Assembly (NCBI GenBank): GCA_003988855.1
Contig: QYAI01000027.1
Span: 1-64,000, forward strand
Length of the DNA: 64,000 nucleotides
From: Arachnopeziza araneosa
Taxonomy: Eukaryota > Ascomycota > Leotiomycetes > Helotiales > Arachnopezizaceae
Direction: 5' to 3'
The notes beneath the pieces are model-generated. The model had not been told where the DNA came from. It saw only the letters and a program-made list of their open reading frames with translations, and ran no database searches. Each line of letters begins with the position of its first letter. Position 1 is the first letter of the stretch. The translations under genes and the position numbers were made by a program. This document shows, piece after piece, positions 1-11,757 of the stretch.

Positions 1-1350
1 TAAAAAGCAGCAAACGCGTTTTGTGTATTTTTTTTTATTATAATTAATTAACGTGCGATTAGAAAAAAAATTAGTAAAATAAGCTGCTTGTATTCTAGTT
101 AACTAGCAATTAAAAGTATAAAAAATCGTAAAAGAAAAAGTAGTAGCGTTAACTTTTAATTTAAGTTGCTACAAGTTAAAGCAAATATTTTTAGCTAAGT
201 AAGTTAAGTTACGTAACAAAAACGCGTTAATTAAAAGTCGCTGTTACTTTTGCTTTTTGCTTTTTCTTTTTACTTTCTAAACAACTTACTAATAACAACA
301 ACTGCACTGCTACACTTTCTGCAAAGCTTCTGTAAAGTTTTCTTTTTTTTATATTAATTTTTATACTAATCGCAGCAAGTCTAAATAGCACGTACACAAA
401 GCATTCGAATGCAACTTGCAAGCAAGACTGTTAGTACAAGCGCAAATACGATCGCAAGTACGAGCGTACATAAAGCTTTACGCAAGACTTTACGCAAGAC
501 TTTAGTTAAAGGCAGAAAGAATTTTAAAAGCAAGAAAACTGTTCGAAGCAAAAAAACTATTTAAAGCAAAAAAACTGTTCGAAGCAAAAAAAGTTTAGCT
601 TCTACGCTAAAGAAAAGATACAGATTTAAACTTAGCAGTAAGAACTTTCTATTAGATTAGTATAATAATTAGAATGTTTACTAACTTGCAGACAGCTAAA
701 GCTCTTATAGAAATTCGTTATTACTAAAAGTTTATTAATCTTCTTATTCTAAAAGCTTTATTTGCACGCGTCGTTCGAGACATTATAGCAAATATAACTT
801 AGCTTTTTAGTGCTTTTTGCATTTAAAAGCTAGCTTTAGCTGCTCTTTAAGAAGCTGCTAAATGTGTTCTTGTCTCTAAATTCTAATGTATGTATGCTTG
901 CTTTTTTATACTAATCTTTATACTAATTATTACTAGTAACTAATCTTGCTGCTATTTACGCAAAGCGCATAACTATCTAAGTAAAAGATATGCACTTCGT
1001 GCAAGCAATGCAAAAAAGCATAATTAGAAAATTAAAGCTTAAAGAAAAGTAAAAGCTCTAAGTTGCTTAAGTAAAAATAAAAGCTCTAAGTTGCTTAAGT
1101 AGCATACAAAAATAAAGCTAATAATCTTTAACTTTGTTGTTTCGTCCTAGTATATAATTACTCTTATAAATAGCTAGCAGTTAATGTAAACTACGTGCAA
1201 GAATACAACTAAGCTTATTAATTGTCGACTATTCTTTATATTTGTATATACTTAAGTACTTTTCTACTAATTTTATACTGATTTGTACTAATGTTATGCA
1301 CCTTATGTACCTTATGCAAGACGCCACTACCTATAAGCGCCCTTAGTTAG
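1..1350. repeat. AT-rich, RIP-like degenerate repeat tract
   Basis: The first about 1.35 kb is strongly AT-rich with many TA dinucleotides and no reading frame of gene length. It carries short internal tandem repeats: a 12-bp unit twice near 480-503, an 18-bp unit about three times near 530-597, and a 28-bp unit twice at 1051-1101. Composition shifts abruptly to ordinary gene-like sequence near 1350-1400. This is what transposon remnants altered by repeat-induced point mutation look like in Pezizomycotina. That origin is inferred, because no recognisable transposase or LTR remains. It could also be another class of AT isochore. Confidence 0.6.
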
Positions 1351-3144
1351 TTGGCTTTTGTATGATTTATACCTACGCTAAAAAAGCCATTCTATGGGCC
1401 ACCATGGTTAGTTGCTTGGAGGCTTCCACCCACCCCATGGGCACCCATTGAGCAGCCTACTTATGCACAATACAGACAGTTGAGCAATCTCTTCAAACAG
1501 ATATTACAATGCATAAGATGGATTCCGAATCCAGTAGCCCTTCCAAAATGCCTTATAAGAACCGATATGTAACGTGACGAGAATAACTTGAAGCTAAAAC
1601 CGCAACTTACCAATCCTACGCTCCGCTACCTATCTCTTCTGCATAACTTTCATTCTCTTCCATCTCTATCTACTCTAACTGACACAACCCCACATCAATG
1701 TCACGTATCACATAGCATCTCTTTGGTGCACACTGTAGCTATACTAGTCCAATGATTCTAAGCTATGACCTTTACAGGTCAATCAGCCTCTATATGAGTG
1801 AGGGAGATTAATGCGGCGTTGGTCAATATGCTAGATGGAGGACTCTTCTGGACAGGCTCGAAGATTGACCAAAGGATTTCTCATCGAAGATATAGCAGTC
1901 CTGACGCTTAAAATAAGGCTCTTTTTAGAGCTGGAAGATTGTCTTGTTGAATCGCGAGGTTTTGGTGAGAGATTTTAGTTAATGTACCAATCTTTGGACT
2001 CGAAGATGAATAACTTGGTCCAGAACTTGTCTTGGGATTAGATAACAAAGAGCTGCGCTATCGAATGAGAAGACAATCAAGCGTAAGTGCCCTTGAAGAC
2101 ACCGTTGTGCGTTTGGAGGCTACGCTTTTTGATGAACTACTTATCCCGCAGTCGAGAAGTAGAGCTACAGATGATGGTTTCTGGGTTAATGTAGTGCTTT
2201 TCTTTGAAGAAGACAACGATTCGATTGACAGGGAGGTTAATCTTGACAAAGTTGAAGATACCTTGCTTGTTAAGCTGTGGATCATGGAACTTGCTGGTTG
2301 GACTGATGACTTGCTCTTAGCGGTAGTGAGGTAAGACTGCAGAGGTGCTCTTTGATATTCTTGTACTAATGAATGAGAAGGTACTCAAGATACTACTGCT
2401 AGAAGAGCCATGAACTGTAGTAGTCGAAGTGGAACTTCAAATAGCCAGGATCAAGACTGTGACTAGAAAGTGGTCTCGAATCATTGAGATTGAAGTAGAA
2501 AACAACCCAGAATGTGTGCTTGATTGTGGAATAACACTAGAACTCGGCTTCAAGGCTTGGATAGAAAGCTTATCAGAGATTGAGGATGAGACGTGATTAT
2601 ACTAGAACTATATAAGGTCTAAGATGAAGAAGATTGAGCCGATCCGCTGCTTATATTGCTGATAACAAGCAATACTACAACGTTTAAAGGGGGTGTTTAA
2701 CCTCAGCGCAGTGAATTCCGTGCCGAAAAAATGAACGGATGAATAAAAAGGAGCCAACGAATAAAACAAAGTTGTTTATATTACTGAGTTGACTACGATA
2801 GACCTCATGGAACATGGGAATCCATCTATTGAAAAATCGCTGCGGGGATTATCTTCATCTACAGTTTTCAGCTAACCCTTGGGGAAACATCAACGCTATA
2901 TTGACAATATTTAGTCGAGGCAGCACCACATCTATCTTATCCTTTCTGATACGGACTTGGCTCGAAAGAATGCATATCGGATTTAATTAGCATAGTATTT
3001 TTCTGTTCCGAAAGGCATTGCCAAGGTACTGGGAACAAGAATCCATGTTTCAAGGTATTTCAATTGCACGTTCAGCCAGCAGTTAAGCTTCTTGATATTG
3101 GTTGTGAAACTTGTTCTGATAGCAATCTAGCCGCCATCGACACA
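1351..3144. other. Intergenic, no confident gene
   Basis: Base composition here is ordinary. The longest frame is about 100 codons at 2032-2334 on the plus strand, with an acidic low-complexity translation that I do not recognise. The antisense frame is Ser/Thr-rich. Neither has splice partners or family motifs. It may be a decayed gene or transposon fragment. Confidence 0.4.
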
Positions 3145-6100
3145 TCAGTTCTCGCCCTCACCCCACCCCTCGACCTCTCTCTCCCAGTCATCAGCTACTT
3201 GCTCCGCCTTTTCTTTCTTTAATCTCCCCAATACTGTAAAACTGCTAGTTCTACCAAAACCCTCCTGCTGGACTCTCTGCATCGCGCTGGCTCCCTTTGC
3301 AACCTGACTCCAACCACCAGCGCTTGCATTCTCCCTCCTCAACACATTCAAGTTGCTATCAACAGCACACAGACATAGTGACCCCGCAAGATTCAAAGCT
3401 GTTATCCTCTTGGAAATAACCGGCTTGAGAGTAGTCAGGGTTGCTTCCACTTTCTGAAGCCAACTCCCTGACGGGATGGCACGAATTACCACATCTCCTG
3501 AAGGAAGGAATGAAATGTCAAAATCAAGACCAGAAGTCGACAATTCAGGCTTCAGATCAGAAAATAGTTCATCGATGGTGAGTCCAAACTTTGGGTTAAC
3601 GAGTAAGAATGCACTCCAAGGTTCTGCATTTACAAGTGGTTTCGCAACGGTTGGAACCTCAACGGTTTTGGCTCGTGCGCATTGAGACAATGTCTTCATT
3701 GGTGCAGAAACAAATCTTGGTGTCTTAAAGATACAGACATGCCTGTACGGTTCTGGGTCTTGAGATTCAGAGTCGAGACCAAAGTCTTCGGCAAGGCTAT
3801 GTAAGAATGCTCGTTGATGAGCTTGCATTGGCTTAAATCTCATTCGTTTTTCATTCTCGTCGACAGCAAAAACTCGAAACTCGCGTTCGTATTTTTGAGA
3901 GAATTTTGGATCTGACGAGAAGAACGATAGTGTCGTGGTAGAATAAGGATTATGATCATCAATGTGAGTAGCAGGATCGATATTCAAAGCGGCAGCAAGC
4001 CTAGCATTCCGTTGTAATTTCAAGCACTCATCATTACACTGGAGAGTCTTCGTAGAGTTACCTGGAGAGCTCTTGGAAGCAAGGCACTTGATAGCTTGCT
4101 TCTGGTTTTGACACTCGCAGGTAATAAATGTTTTTGCTTGGCATGGGTTGATCTCTTTGCATGGGTAAGGGGCGTGGCATGGATCGGAGCAAGTATGATC
4201 GCAAACTGTTTTCTTACGGCCACAGGGTTGAGAACAAGGAGAAGTAGCATCTTCACATTGACCTTGGCGATGGCAGGGCTTCTGGCAAAAGTGAATCCCA
4301 CATTTAAGTTTCTTGCCACATAGTAACCCGCATCGTACTTCGTTAAACCAACATGGCTGATTCTTCAATGACTTCTTGCCGCAAATACAAGTCTTCTCCA
4401 TCAAAAATGGACATTTGGGACATGATTCGTCATCTTCATGGCATTGGTGCTTAACTTGAGGATGTCCACAGGTTTGTTGACGAGTACAATCAAATTGGCA
4501 TTTGGGAGGGCGAGTGCCACATGGCTGAGGAGGTTGAAGAACAGTATGACCACAAGCGCAGCTAATCTCTTCAAACACAGCCTCTAGACAGCTTGAACAC
4601 GGGCCTTTGTGACAAAGAGCAGTGCAGTTGTGATTTCCACATTTCAATAGACGACCACAGATTTTAAGACAGATGTGTTCTGGTTCAATATTTTCATCTC
4701 CAGGGAAGGCTCGATGTTTTCGTTTTGAAGCTTGACGCTCACTTGCTTTCTTTTCTCCTGGACAGCAACGCTCACCACATTCATGGCGGCCACAATTCAT
4801 CGTAGCACGACAGATCTTTGGACACTGAGGGGGTTCTTCAGAACCTTGATGACACATAGTCCTCGACGTTGTTCTCCCACATCTGCATGAAATATCCATC
4901 ATTTCTTGACATGGCCTGCATTCGCCGTTATGACAGGTTTGCTGACAGAGGTGTCTACAAGATAATAACTTGTGACATTTCTCCTTGCAATGTGGAATAG
5001 GTGCCGAGCAATCCTTTCGAGGTTCTGAGAGTGTTGAAAGGGGAGTTTTTCCACAAGGACAGTTATCAACTACATCGGGTGAGAATGGGCAATGAGCAGG
5101 CTTCTCATCTTGAGGGTGACAAGTGCTTTCGCAGAAATGTGCTGGGTTGCCACAATCATAAGGCCGTCGACATTCAGCTCCACAATCAAATGATCCTATC
5201 CAGGTCTCTCCATTTTTACTCTCTTTCTCGTCATCGCGTTCCGAGCAGGGTAATATTTTCTCAACTCTACCACAGAAGCAGCGAGACTCAATCATCACAT
5301 CGCAACTACCACAAAGCCCTTCATGACAACTTCTTTGGCATTCATGCTCACCGCATGGTAGGATATCTCCACAAACCTGACCACAAGTCCAACCTGATTC
5401 ATAATTGGTATCAACACATCGTCTCGAGTTCTCTTCCTTGCCGCAAAAACATGGTAATGAAGGACCCATATGATGACAAGGAGGACATGGACCAGCGTGA
5501 CAAATCAATTCACAAGGATGCGGACAGTGACCAGCCCTCGGTTTCGAACAAGTCTGTCCACAGGAGTGTGGCGGTAAACCAGCAATCGATCTTGGTTCAA
5601 TTTCCTTCTCGCACCAACAGGTATAGTTATTAGGGAGATCTTCCTTTGGCAGATTGCATCCAGGACAGCGCCACTGTCGTGGAGGTGGTAAATCTCCACT
5701 CTCGGCTCGTTGCTGATGTGTGGAAGTCTCATTCTTTGACCATTTCTTCACACAAGACAGATGTAAAACAGACCAGCAGGTCTTACACGTCCAGATCTTC
5801 GAGTTTGGCAAAACTTCATTTGTACAAATTCCGCATTCGTACTGACCATTCGTAATATCTTCATGCGTTCGTGTAGCTATATCTGGAGCTTGTGACTTTG
5901 ACATTCGACGAGGAATCCGTGGGTGAGGATGTCGTCGAGGAACTACAGGCTGTCCAGGGAAAAATTCTGGTGCATCACCAGCTAGTGATCCTTCACTTGT
6001 CACAGGTGTATTTGAAGTCAATTGTCCTCCAAATGCTCGACCATTGACCATCAATTGTGCCCCTCTTCCTCTTCCACCTCGACCACCCCGTCGACTACGA

Positions 6101-6303
6101 CTTCGATTCGAGGCTGGAGGTTGTGTTGCAGTGGCCTCTAGTGTATCTTCAGCTGGTCGAATTGGCAGATGAAGGTCTGTAATATGAGGGTTCGTGTTTT
6201 CATTTATTCTTCCACTTGCCCCACCTCGTCTTCTGGGACCACGACGATTGTGCGAGGATCGGATCGGGCCAGTAGGCGGAGGCTGCTCAGCAATATCCAT
6301 CAT
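3145..6303 (-). CDS. NF-X1 type zinc-finger protein (FAP1/NFX1 family)
   Basis: A single-exon gene of about 1052 residues. The N-terminus is basic with RG/RGG-rich stretches. A RING/PHD-like Cys-rich module follows at about residues 155-220 (CGIC, CKTC, CPGC), then a long array of NF-X1 zinc fingers with repeated C-x-H-x3-C and CxC spacing to about residue 760. An R3H-like segment lies at about 800-880, and an RRM-like tail may follow. Yeast Fap1 binds FKBP12, and animal NFX1 proteins are DNA/RNA binding with E3 ligase-like RING modules, so a nucleic-acid or ubiquitin-linked regulator is likely. The frame is open 29 codons further upstream but begins there at TTG. The first ATG is at 6303, in the tandem Met-Met-Asp context. 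A small upstream coding exon cannot be excluded. Confidence 0.9.
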   Translation of the reverse strand: MMDIAEQPPPTGPIRSSHNRRGPRRRGGASGRINENTNPHITDLHLPIRPAEDTLEATATQPPASNRSRSRRGGRGGRGRGAQLMVNGRAFGGQLTSNTPVTSEGSLAGDAPEFFPGQPVVPRRHPHPRIPRRMSKSQAPDIATRTHEDITNGQYECGICTNEVLPNSKIWTCKTCWSVLHLSCVKKWSKNETSTHQQRAESGDLPPPRQWRCPGCNLPKEDLPNNYTCWCEKEIEPRSIAGLPPHSCGQTCSKPRAGHCPHPCELICHAGPCPPCHHMGPSLPCFCGKEENSRRCVDTNYESGWTCGQVCGDILPCGEHECQRSCHEGLCGSCDVMIESRCFCGRVEKILPCSERDDEKESKNGETWIGSFDCGAECRRPYDCGNPAHFCESTCHPQDEKPAHCPFSPDVVDNCPCGKTPLSTLSEPRKDCSAPIPHCKEKCHKLLSCRHLCQQTCHNGECRPCQEMMDISCRCGRTTSRTMCHQGSEEPPQCPKICRATMNCGRHECGERCCPGEKKASERQASKRKHRAFPGDENIEPEHICLKICGRLLKCGNHNCTALCHKGPCSSCLEAVFEEISCACGHTVLQPPQPCGTRPPKCQFDCTRQQTCGHPQVKHQCHEDDESCPKCPFLMEKTCICGKKSLKNQPCWFNEVRCGLLCGKKLKCGIHFCQKPCHRQGQCEDATSPCSQPCGRKKTVCDHTCSDPCHAPYPCKEINPCQAKTFITCECQNQKQAIKCLASKSSPGNSTKTLQCNDECLKLQRNARLAAALNIDPATHIDDHNPYSTTTLSFFSSDPKFSQKYEREFRVFAVDENEKRMRFKPMQAHQRAFLHSLAEDFGLDSESQDPEPYRHVCIFKTPRFVSAPMKTLSQCARAKTVEVPTVAKPLVNAEPWSAFLLVNPKFGLTIDELFSDLKPELSTSGLDFDISFLPSGDVVIRAIPSGSWLQKVEATLTTLKPVISKRITALNLAGSLCLCAVDSNLNVLRRENASAGGWSQVAKGASAMQRVQQEGFGRTSSFTVLGRLKKEKAEQVADDWEREVEGWGEGEN

Positions 6304-6919
6304 AACAAGTTTCGATGATTCTCGACAGCTGTAGATGCCGTCCTGTCGTTCGTGGTAATGGTTTGTGAGTGTGGCGTTATTTGCTTGCAAGCAGAATTTG
6401 TGCTATCAGAACTCGAGATTTGTATTGTCAAAGTTGTGAGTGCGCCTGCAAAATACGGCGTCTTCGGACAGAAAGAAATATTTAATTAGAATGATAAGTG
6501 TATCACAATTCTTTACTCAAATGAGATCAAGGGACGAGGCTGAGCAGTGGCAAGCAAGGAAAAGCTAGCCGAGAAAGGAAGCCTCGAGAAAGAGTCATCC
6601 AAGCTGACTCACCCTGTTGATAATGTCGTCTATGTTGCATACATCCATGTTGCATCGGATGTGACCGTTCCACGCATCGGGTCCGTCTTGTTTGGTCTGG
6701 GGAAGAATTGTCTAGGATGTCAATTGAGATCAGCCTTGTGCGAACCTGTCCACGGAAAGAGTCATTGAGTTGAGACATCCATGTTAGTCATGGATCAAGT
6801 CTTTGATTCTAAATGCTAGACAATTAAACAAGCTCCGTACCAGACAGGAGCAATCCCGCACCCTACTTAGCACAAGAAGGCAAGCATGCAAAGCCAATAC
6901 AGTGGCAAAGCATTTGGTA
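6304..6919. other. Intergenic, 5' side of the NF-X1 gene
   Basis: About 0.6 kb between the start of the NF-X1 gene and the stop of the LYAR-type gene, both on the minus strand. It should hold the NF-X1 promoter and 5' UTR and the LYAR 3' UTR. No gene or notable motif was seen. Confidence 0.4.
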
Positions 6920-8347
6920 TCATAGAAATAACACGATTTCTCCTCTATCATTCCGCTTCATCCTCAAGCTCTTCCATAACTCCTTCTCTTCCATCGCCTT
7001 ACTCAGTGGCGCTCCCTTGGATAAACGTTCCCGGTGATACCTTTTTAATGCTTTGTTCATGCTAACCCCTCTTTCACTTTCGGGTCCTTTGTCGATAAAC
7101 GATAAAAGATGTTCTGCTCTGGATGATCGAGGTTGGAAGATGACCATACTTTGATCGCCTTCCTTGACATCATTCAAAGACTTATATTCGAGCATCTTTT
7201 GCACAGGCCGTTCAGATGTTTCACGGTGTTTCCTATGTTTTCGCTTTGGGTGATCCTCTGAGTGTTCGCGAGACTTGGTGATTAAAGACATGATACCATT
7301 GCCGATCGCGTCAACACGACCACGCTTCTTTGAATGCTTTGTCTTCTTAATTGGGCTACCAGGTGAAGCATCCCCAGCATCACCACCAGAGTAATCGGGA
7401 GAAGGTGGAAAGACTGACGGTCGTAACAATCGGTTCAAACCTCCAGTCAATCCCGAGTGAAGAACTGGAGGGGCATCGGTCATAGTTTGGTCGGCATCGC
7501 GAGGATTCAAATCGTGAGTATCAACGTGTAATCGTTTCCGCTTCTTGTCTTTCTTCTCAACCTTATGCTCACGATTCTTCTTTTCCTTTCGTTCCCGGTG
7601 TTCTTTAGGTGCCGGAGTTTGAAATGCTGAAGTTTGATATGCTGCGGTTGGTACTGGCCCGCTTCCGTATTCAATCAAATCACCCACACTCTGCAGAGCA
7701 TCTCCGAAATGCACACGAACCAAGGAACGGCTGGTATCCTCTTCGTGGTCGTCATTTTCCGGAACATCCTCAATCATCTGCATCGGCTCAAGGGCCAGAA
7801 GGTTCAAGTTGGAGGCATTGGGGGTACTGGCGACTAGGAAATCGAAAACGTTGACTGGGCCAGGAGGGCTAGATTGACCAAATTCCGGCGCAGCAGATGG
7901 AGGAGAAGGCGCTTCTGGCATCGGAGGGTCAACTATTTCGAAATTCGAATCGTTGTACTCGTCGTCGGCGTCTTCAACGTATGCTTTGTGTGGGACAAGG
8001 GCGGTGGAAGTTTGCTTCGCCTTCTTCTCCTTCTCGGGTCGATATAGAGCTCCTTGATATTTTTGGGCTTCGCTAATACAGCTCTTGGAACTTGTCAGCA
8101 ATTGTAGAGCGTGTTGGTATGCGTAAACAAACAGTATGGGCACGATATTCCGTTCCTTGGAAATGTACCATGCAATCGAGACAAGTAAAGGATGCGCCGT
8201 AACATTGATTTCGATGAGGATCGAGTTTTTTCTTGGTCAGGACATCTCCACATCCCTCGAGATATGTTAGCTATAGCTGTTACGATAAGGAGGTTTGTGT
8301 TTCAGGGCGCGTAACAAAAAACATACCTCGCACGAAAAAGAGACCAT
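6920..8347 (-). CDS. LYAR-type C2HC zinc-finger nucleolar protein
   Basis: Three exons: 8347-8327, 8255-8133 and 8083-6920, giving about 435 residues. The first 48 residues come from two small exons. They encode the LYAR-type zinc finger: a SFSCEGCGDVL start, then C-Y-G and the FTCLDC motif, then HFQGTEYRAHTSC. Introns start GTATGT and GTTTGT, with branch-like CTAAC and CTGAC before the acceptors. The rest is a charged, disordered, Lys-rich region with nuclear-localisation-like clusters and a conserved end rich in KRYHRERLSKG and LRMKRNDRGEIVLF. LYAR proteins are nucleolar and act in ribosome biogenesis and growth control. Taking only the unspliced frame would start at a false Met at 8143 inside exon 2 and miss the zinc finger. 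Confidence 0.87.
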
Positions 8348-10457
8348 GGCAAATTTTTTTTTTCCTGACGTGGCAGACTGTGGGTTGTTTGCTACTCGGT
8401 CGGCTGTTCAAGTGCTGCGTGATTCGAGAATGAGGTCGTAACGATTGGGAGAATTGGGAGCGACAGGTGGGGAGGTTGAAGACTTGTAAGGGGTTGTGTG
8501 GAAGGTGTAAGAGGGTGTTCCAAGATACTTCAACCCTATTTCGGGAATCAGGGTTGCTTGGGCACCGGCTGAAATGGCTTGGTAGTGGGCGTCGCTCACG
8601 CTGATGCAAGGTCGCGTCTTCAGTTGCATGAATTGAAGGCAAGGTGGAAGCTGTTTGGCTGATGCGGAATGCGTGCAGCTGAGCTGATTTGCTAGAGGTG
8701 ATGGAGTGGGATGAGAAGGGGTTTGGCGGGACGACGACGCGAGACAGGAGCAACACAGCCCAAATCGCTTGGTGTGCAAATGAGAGGTCACCATACCAGA
8801 GACGGAGGACATGCGCATCTTAAATACCTTTCAAGTTTCACCCCGGTGTATACATGATCAATTTGGAACTATCCAGTTATCGCGAGGGCGAATCCACCTA
8901 CTCCAATGTAACCTTTGGCGATAGAGGGCATATGAGAGATGATATACAGTGCCGGTATCAGATGCGCAGTGGTAAGATGATATCTCTACCCCTTTCCCTA
9001 GGCGCGCTCGACACGGAACAGGCCATTTCTTTTGGGCTCTTCAAAAATAGAACATTCCCAAGTGGCAGGATGAAACACGGCCTCCTTTGTTGGACTGACA
9101 CTGCCGACCGCACGGCTATGCAATTGCGGGGGATGGTTGGACAAGGCCAAGCCCATCGGGAACGGGTCTTGGGGATGGTCACGATATCCGGTGACGATGA
9201 CTTCTTCAAACGCTTCAGTGTTTGTTATCGCCGTCTGAGCAGCAAGAATGAGTTCGAGTGACGACTTTCTCAAGAGAGCGAGGTGCATTATCTTCTCGGT
9301 ATCGACGGAGTCAGGTTCAGCTGACTTAGTCCGTTGGGCATCACCTGAACAGGGTTGCTTTTTCGTAGGTCGGTGCCAAGAACTGAATGATTCAATGTCA
9401 ACAGCGAATTCAACATACGGTACCGTTATTCAAAGTGGCAAACTCGGAAATTCAAGGATATTAGCTGCGAATATCGAGAGACATTGACTCCAAGCTTGTG
9501 GCTAGACTTTTCAACCAAGTGGCCCGACTACAATGAAGCACTTTTACCGCAGGATCACATCAGCACCATGGCAGAGGGATTCAGATGGATTCAGTACCAA
9601 CACATTCTTACGGCGCAGCACCTTACGTTCAACACGATCCGGTATTGGACCTGACTCGAAGCTAGTTGCGTGTCTTGCTTCCAGTTGCTAAACGTGACTG
9701 TGCATGCGTATCTCAGTACTTTGGTCGACGGATACATTAAAATCGATCGCTTTAGATGCGTGTACTAAACAGACTACATATTGTAATACCTAACAGTTCA
9801 ATCATGAATCCAGAGGCGGTAGAGCTGCAGCATAAATACATTTGGTCTTCTCTGGAACGAATCTCGATTGCGATTCACAAGTTTCAAGTCGCTCACTCAT
9901 AAGGCTCGGCGGAGTAGCTTGTCTGGGCAGATGGAAAACGTTTTCGACACAATGCCATTCTACCGAAGACACCGAAGACACTTGAATAGCATAGATCGAT
10001 CTATCATGGCGTGTTCTTGATCTCCAGACCATTTCCCAGCGGATTGATAAAACCCCCTCGATCTTCTCTCTTCCCACCCACTCACCCGAGCCAGCCATCG
10101 TCAAACATTCTTCGGGAGACCATTTATGGAAACCCAATCTACTCAAGACGCTACCCAACCTCTTAGATTAACGCCTCTCAAGCCACACGCACATGGATAC
10201 CCTACTATTGATCCATTCCAGATCTTCATTTTGCAATTTCATGCGTCCGTCATTCGCAATCCCTCATCCCATCGCTCGCATCTCGTTGAGCAATCAAGAA
10301 CACGCAAGCAGGGCATAGGGCTCACAGGCTAACCCGCTTGCAACAAGATTGAGACAAGACAGACCGCAGCCTATTCTAGCCACGGCCACGAGACTACAAC
10401 GCAAGGCAGTGGAAATAAGATTAAACTTTATCCACGCCTCACCTCATACTTGCGACC
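8348..10457. other. Intergenic, about 2.1 kb, no gene seen
   Basis: Divergent spacer between the LYAR-type gene (minus) and the BEM46-like gene (plus). Several frames of 80-136 codons occur on both strands. None has a domain, plausible splice partners or coding-like composition. It likely contains both promoters and UTRs. Confidence 0.4.
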
Positions 10458-11757
10458 ATGTCTTCCAACGACAACTCCAATAGTTATTTGCAACAGATGA
10501 CTAGTATAGCTGGTTCAATTGCGAGTTGGCTACGGGTGCCGGCCCTTATTTCTTCGGTATACCGCGTTATTTATCCTTCTACCTCCCACTTGCCGCATGT
10601 CATACTTACAAGAATGGCGGCAGGGCATTGCTGCTATGTTGAGCTCCCTGTTGTACTTTAAGCAAAAGTAGGTCGCGCAACTTGAGGAGATCACCAAATT
10701 GACGATCAATAGGGCTTTAATCTATCCCTCCCACGTCCCTAATCTCTCTCGAACCGAGGTTCCCCGACCGTCGCACTTTGGCATCCAGGACTTTGAGGAC
10801 CTTATGATCCCTACTCCTGATGGCGAACATCTCTCTGCTTTCTACATCCGACCTTCCAAGACATATCGATCAGACCGGAAACTGACGATATTGATGTTTC
10901 ATGGAAATGCTGGGAATATTGGGCATCGCGTACCGATTGCGCGGATGTTTGTTCAGCGAATGGGATGTAGTGTATTCATGTTAGAATATCGTGGTTACGG
11001 TCTCTCGACAGGATCCCCAGATGAGAACGGATTGATGATTGACGCGCAAACTGCATTCGATTACCTACGAGAAAGAGCGGAGACCAAAGACAACGAGATT
11101 GTGATATTCGGACAGAGTTTGGGAGGCGCTGTTAGTGTACAGCTTGTGGCCAAGAACCAAAACGATGAGAAGTTGACTGGTTTGATATTGGAGAATACTT
11201 TCTTGAGCATGCGCAAGTTGATTCCGAGGTACGATTATAGGCTTATGAAGAATGCTACTAACATCCTGCAGCATTATTCCGCCTGCTCGCTACCTCACCC
11301 TCCTCTGTCATCAAATTTGGGCATCCGACACCTTCCTCCCTTCCATAACCGAGATACCAATCCTCTTTCTCTCCGGATTGAAAGACGAGATTGTCCCGTA
11401 TGTACTCTTACTTTACTCTCTCCACCTGCATGATGACCAATATTCCATCCACAAAACCTGATGCCCTTCTGGGACCTGATTAAACTGTATTTGAGAATTG
11501 CTGACTCGAAAACAACCTCTGCTCATTGTCTTAACCTTCCGTCTTCTTGCTAACGCATGGAGAATAGACCAGAACACATGCGTCGCCTCTACGAAATCTG
11601 CAAATCCCCCACCAAGATCTGGAAGCCCTTACCATTCGGGGATCATAACAGTAGTGTCCTTGAAGATGGCTATTTTGAGAGTATAGAGGACTTTGTAGGA
11701 TCGCTTGAAGTGAAGGATTTGGACAAAATCAATAGAGAGGAGAAGAGAGCCGAATAA
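10458..11757 (+). CDS. BEM46-like alpha/beta hydrolase (ABHD13 family)
   Basis: Five exons: 10458-10556, 10624-10667, 10713-11228, 11272-11397 and 11568-11757, total about 324 residues. A short hydrophobic N-terminal segment (around SSLLYF, residues 38-48) suggests membrane anchoring. The alpha/beta-hydrolase core shows the oxyanion region MFHGNAGNIGH, the nucleophile elbow FGQSLGG, the acid in SGLKDEIVP, and a His late in the protein (FGDHNSS). This is the order expected for BEM46/ABHD13 proteins. Fungal members are ER or plasma-membrane associated and linked to polarity and ascospore germination; their substrate is unknown. The small second exon and the late introns were placed by frame and by conservation of the HMRRLYEIC motif. 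Confidence 0.9.

Noticed and set aside
8408..9288. Frames of 80-136 codons on both strands between the LYAR and BEM46 genes
   Set aside because: No domain, no coding-like composition and no splice partners. Most likely UTR and promoter sequence.
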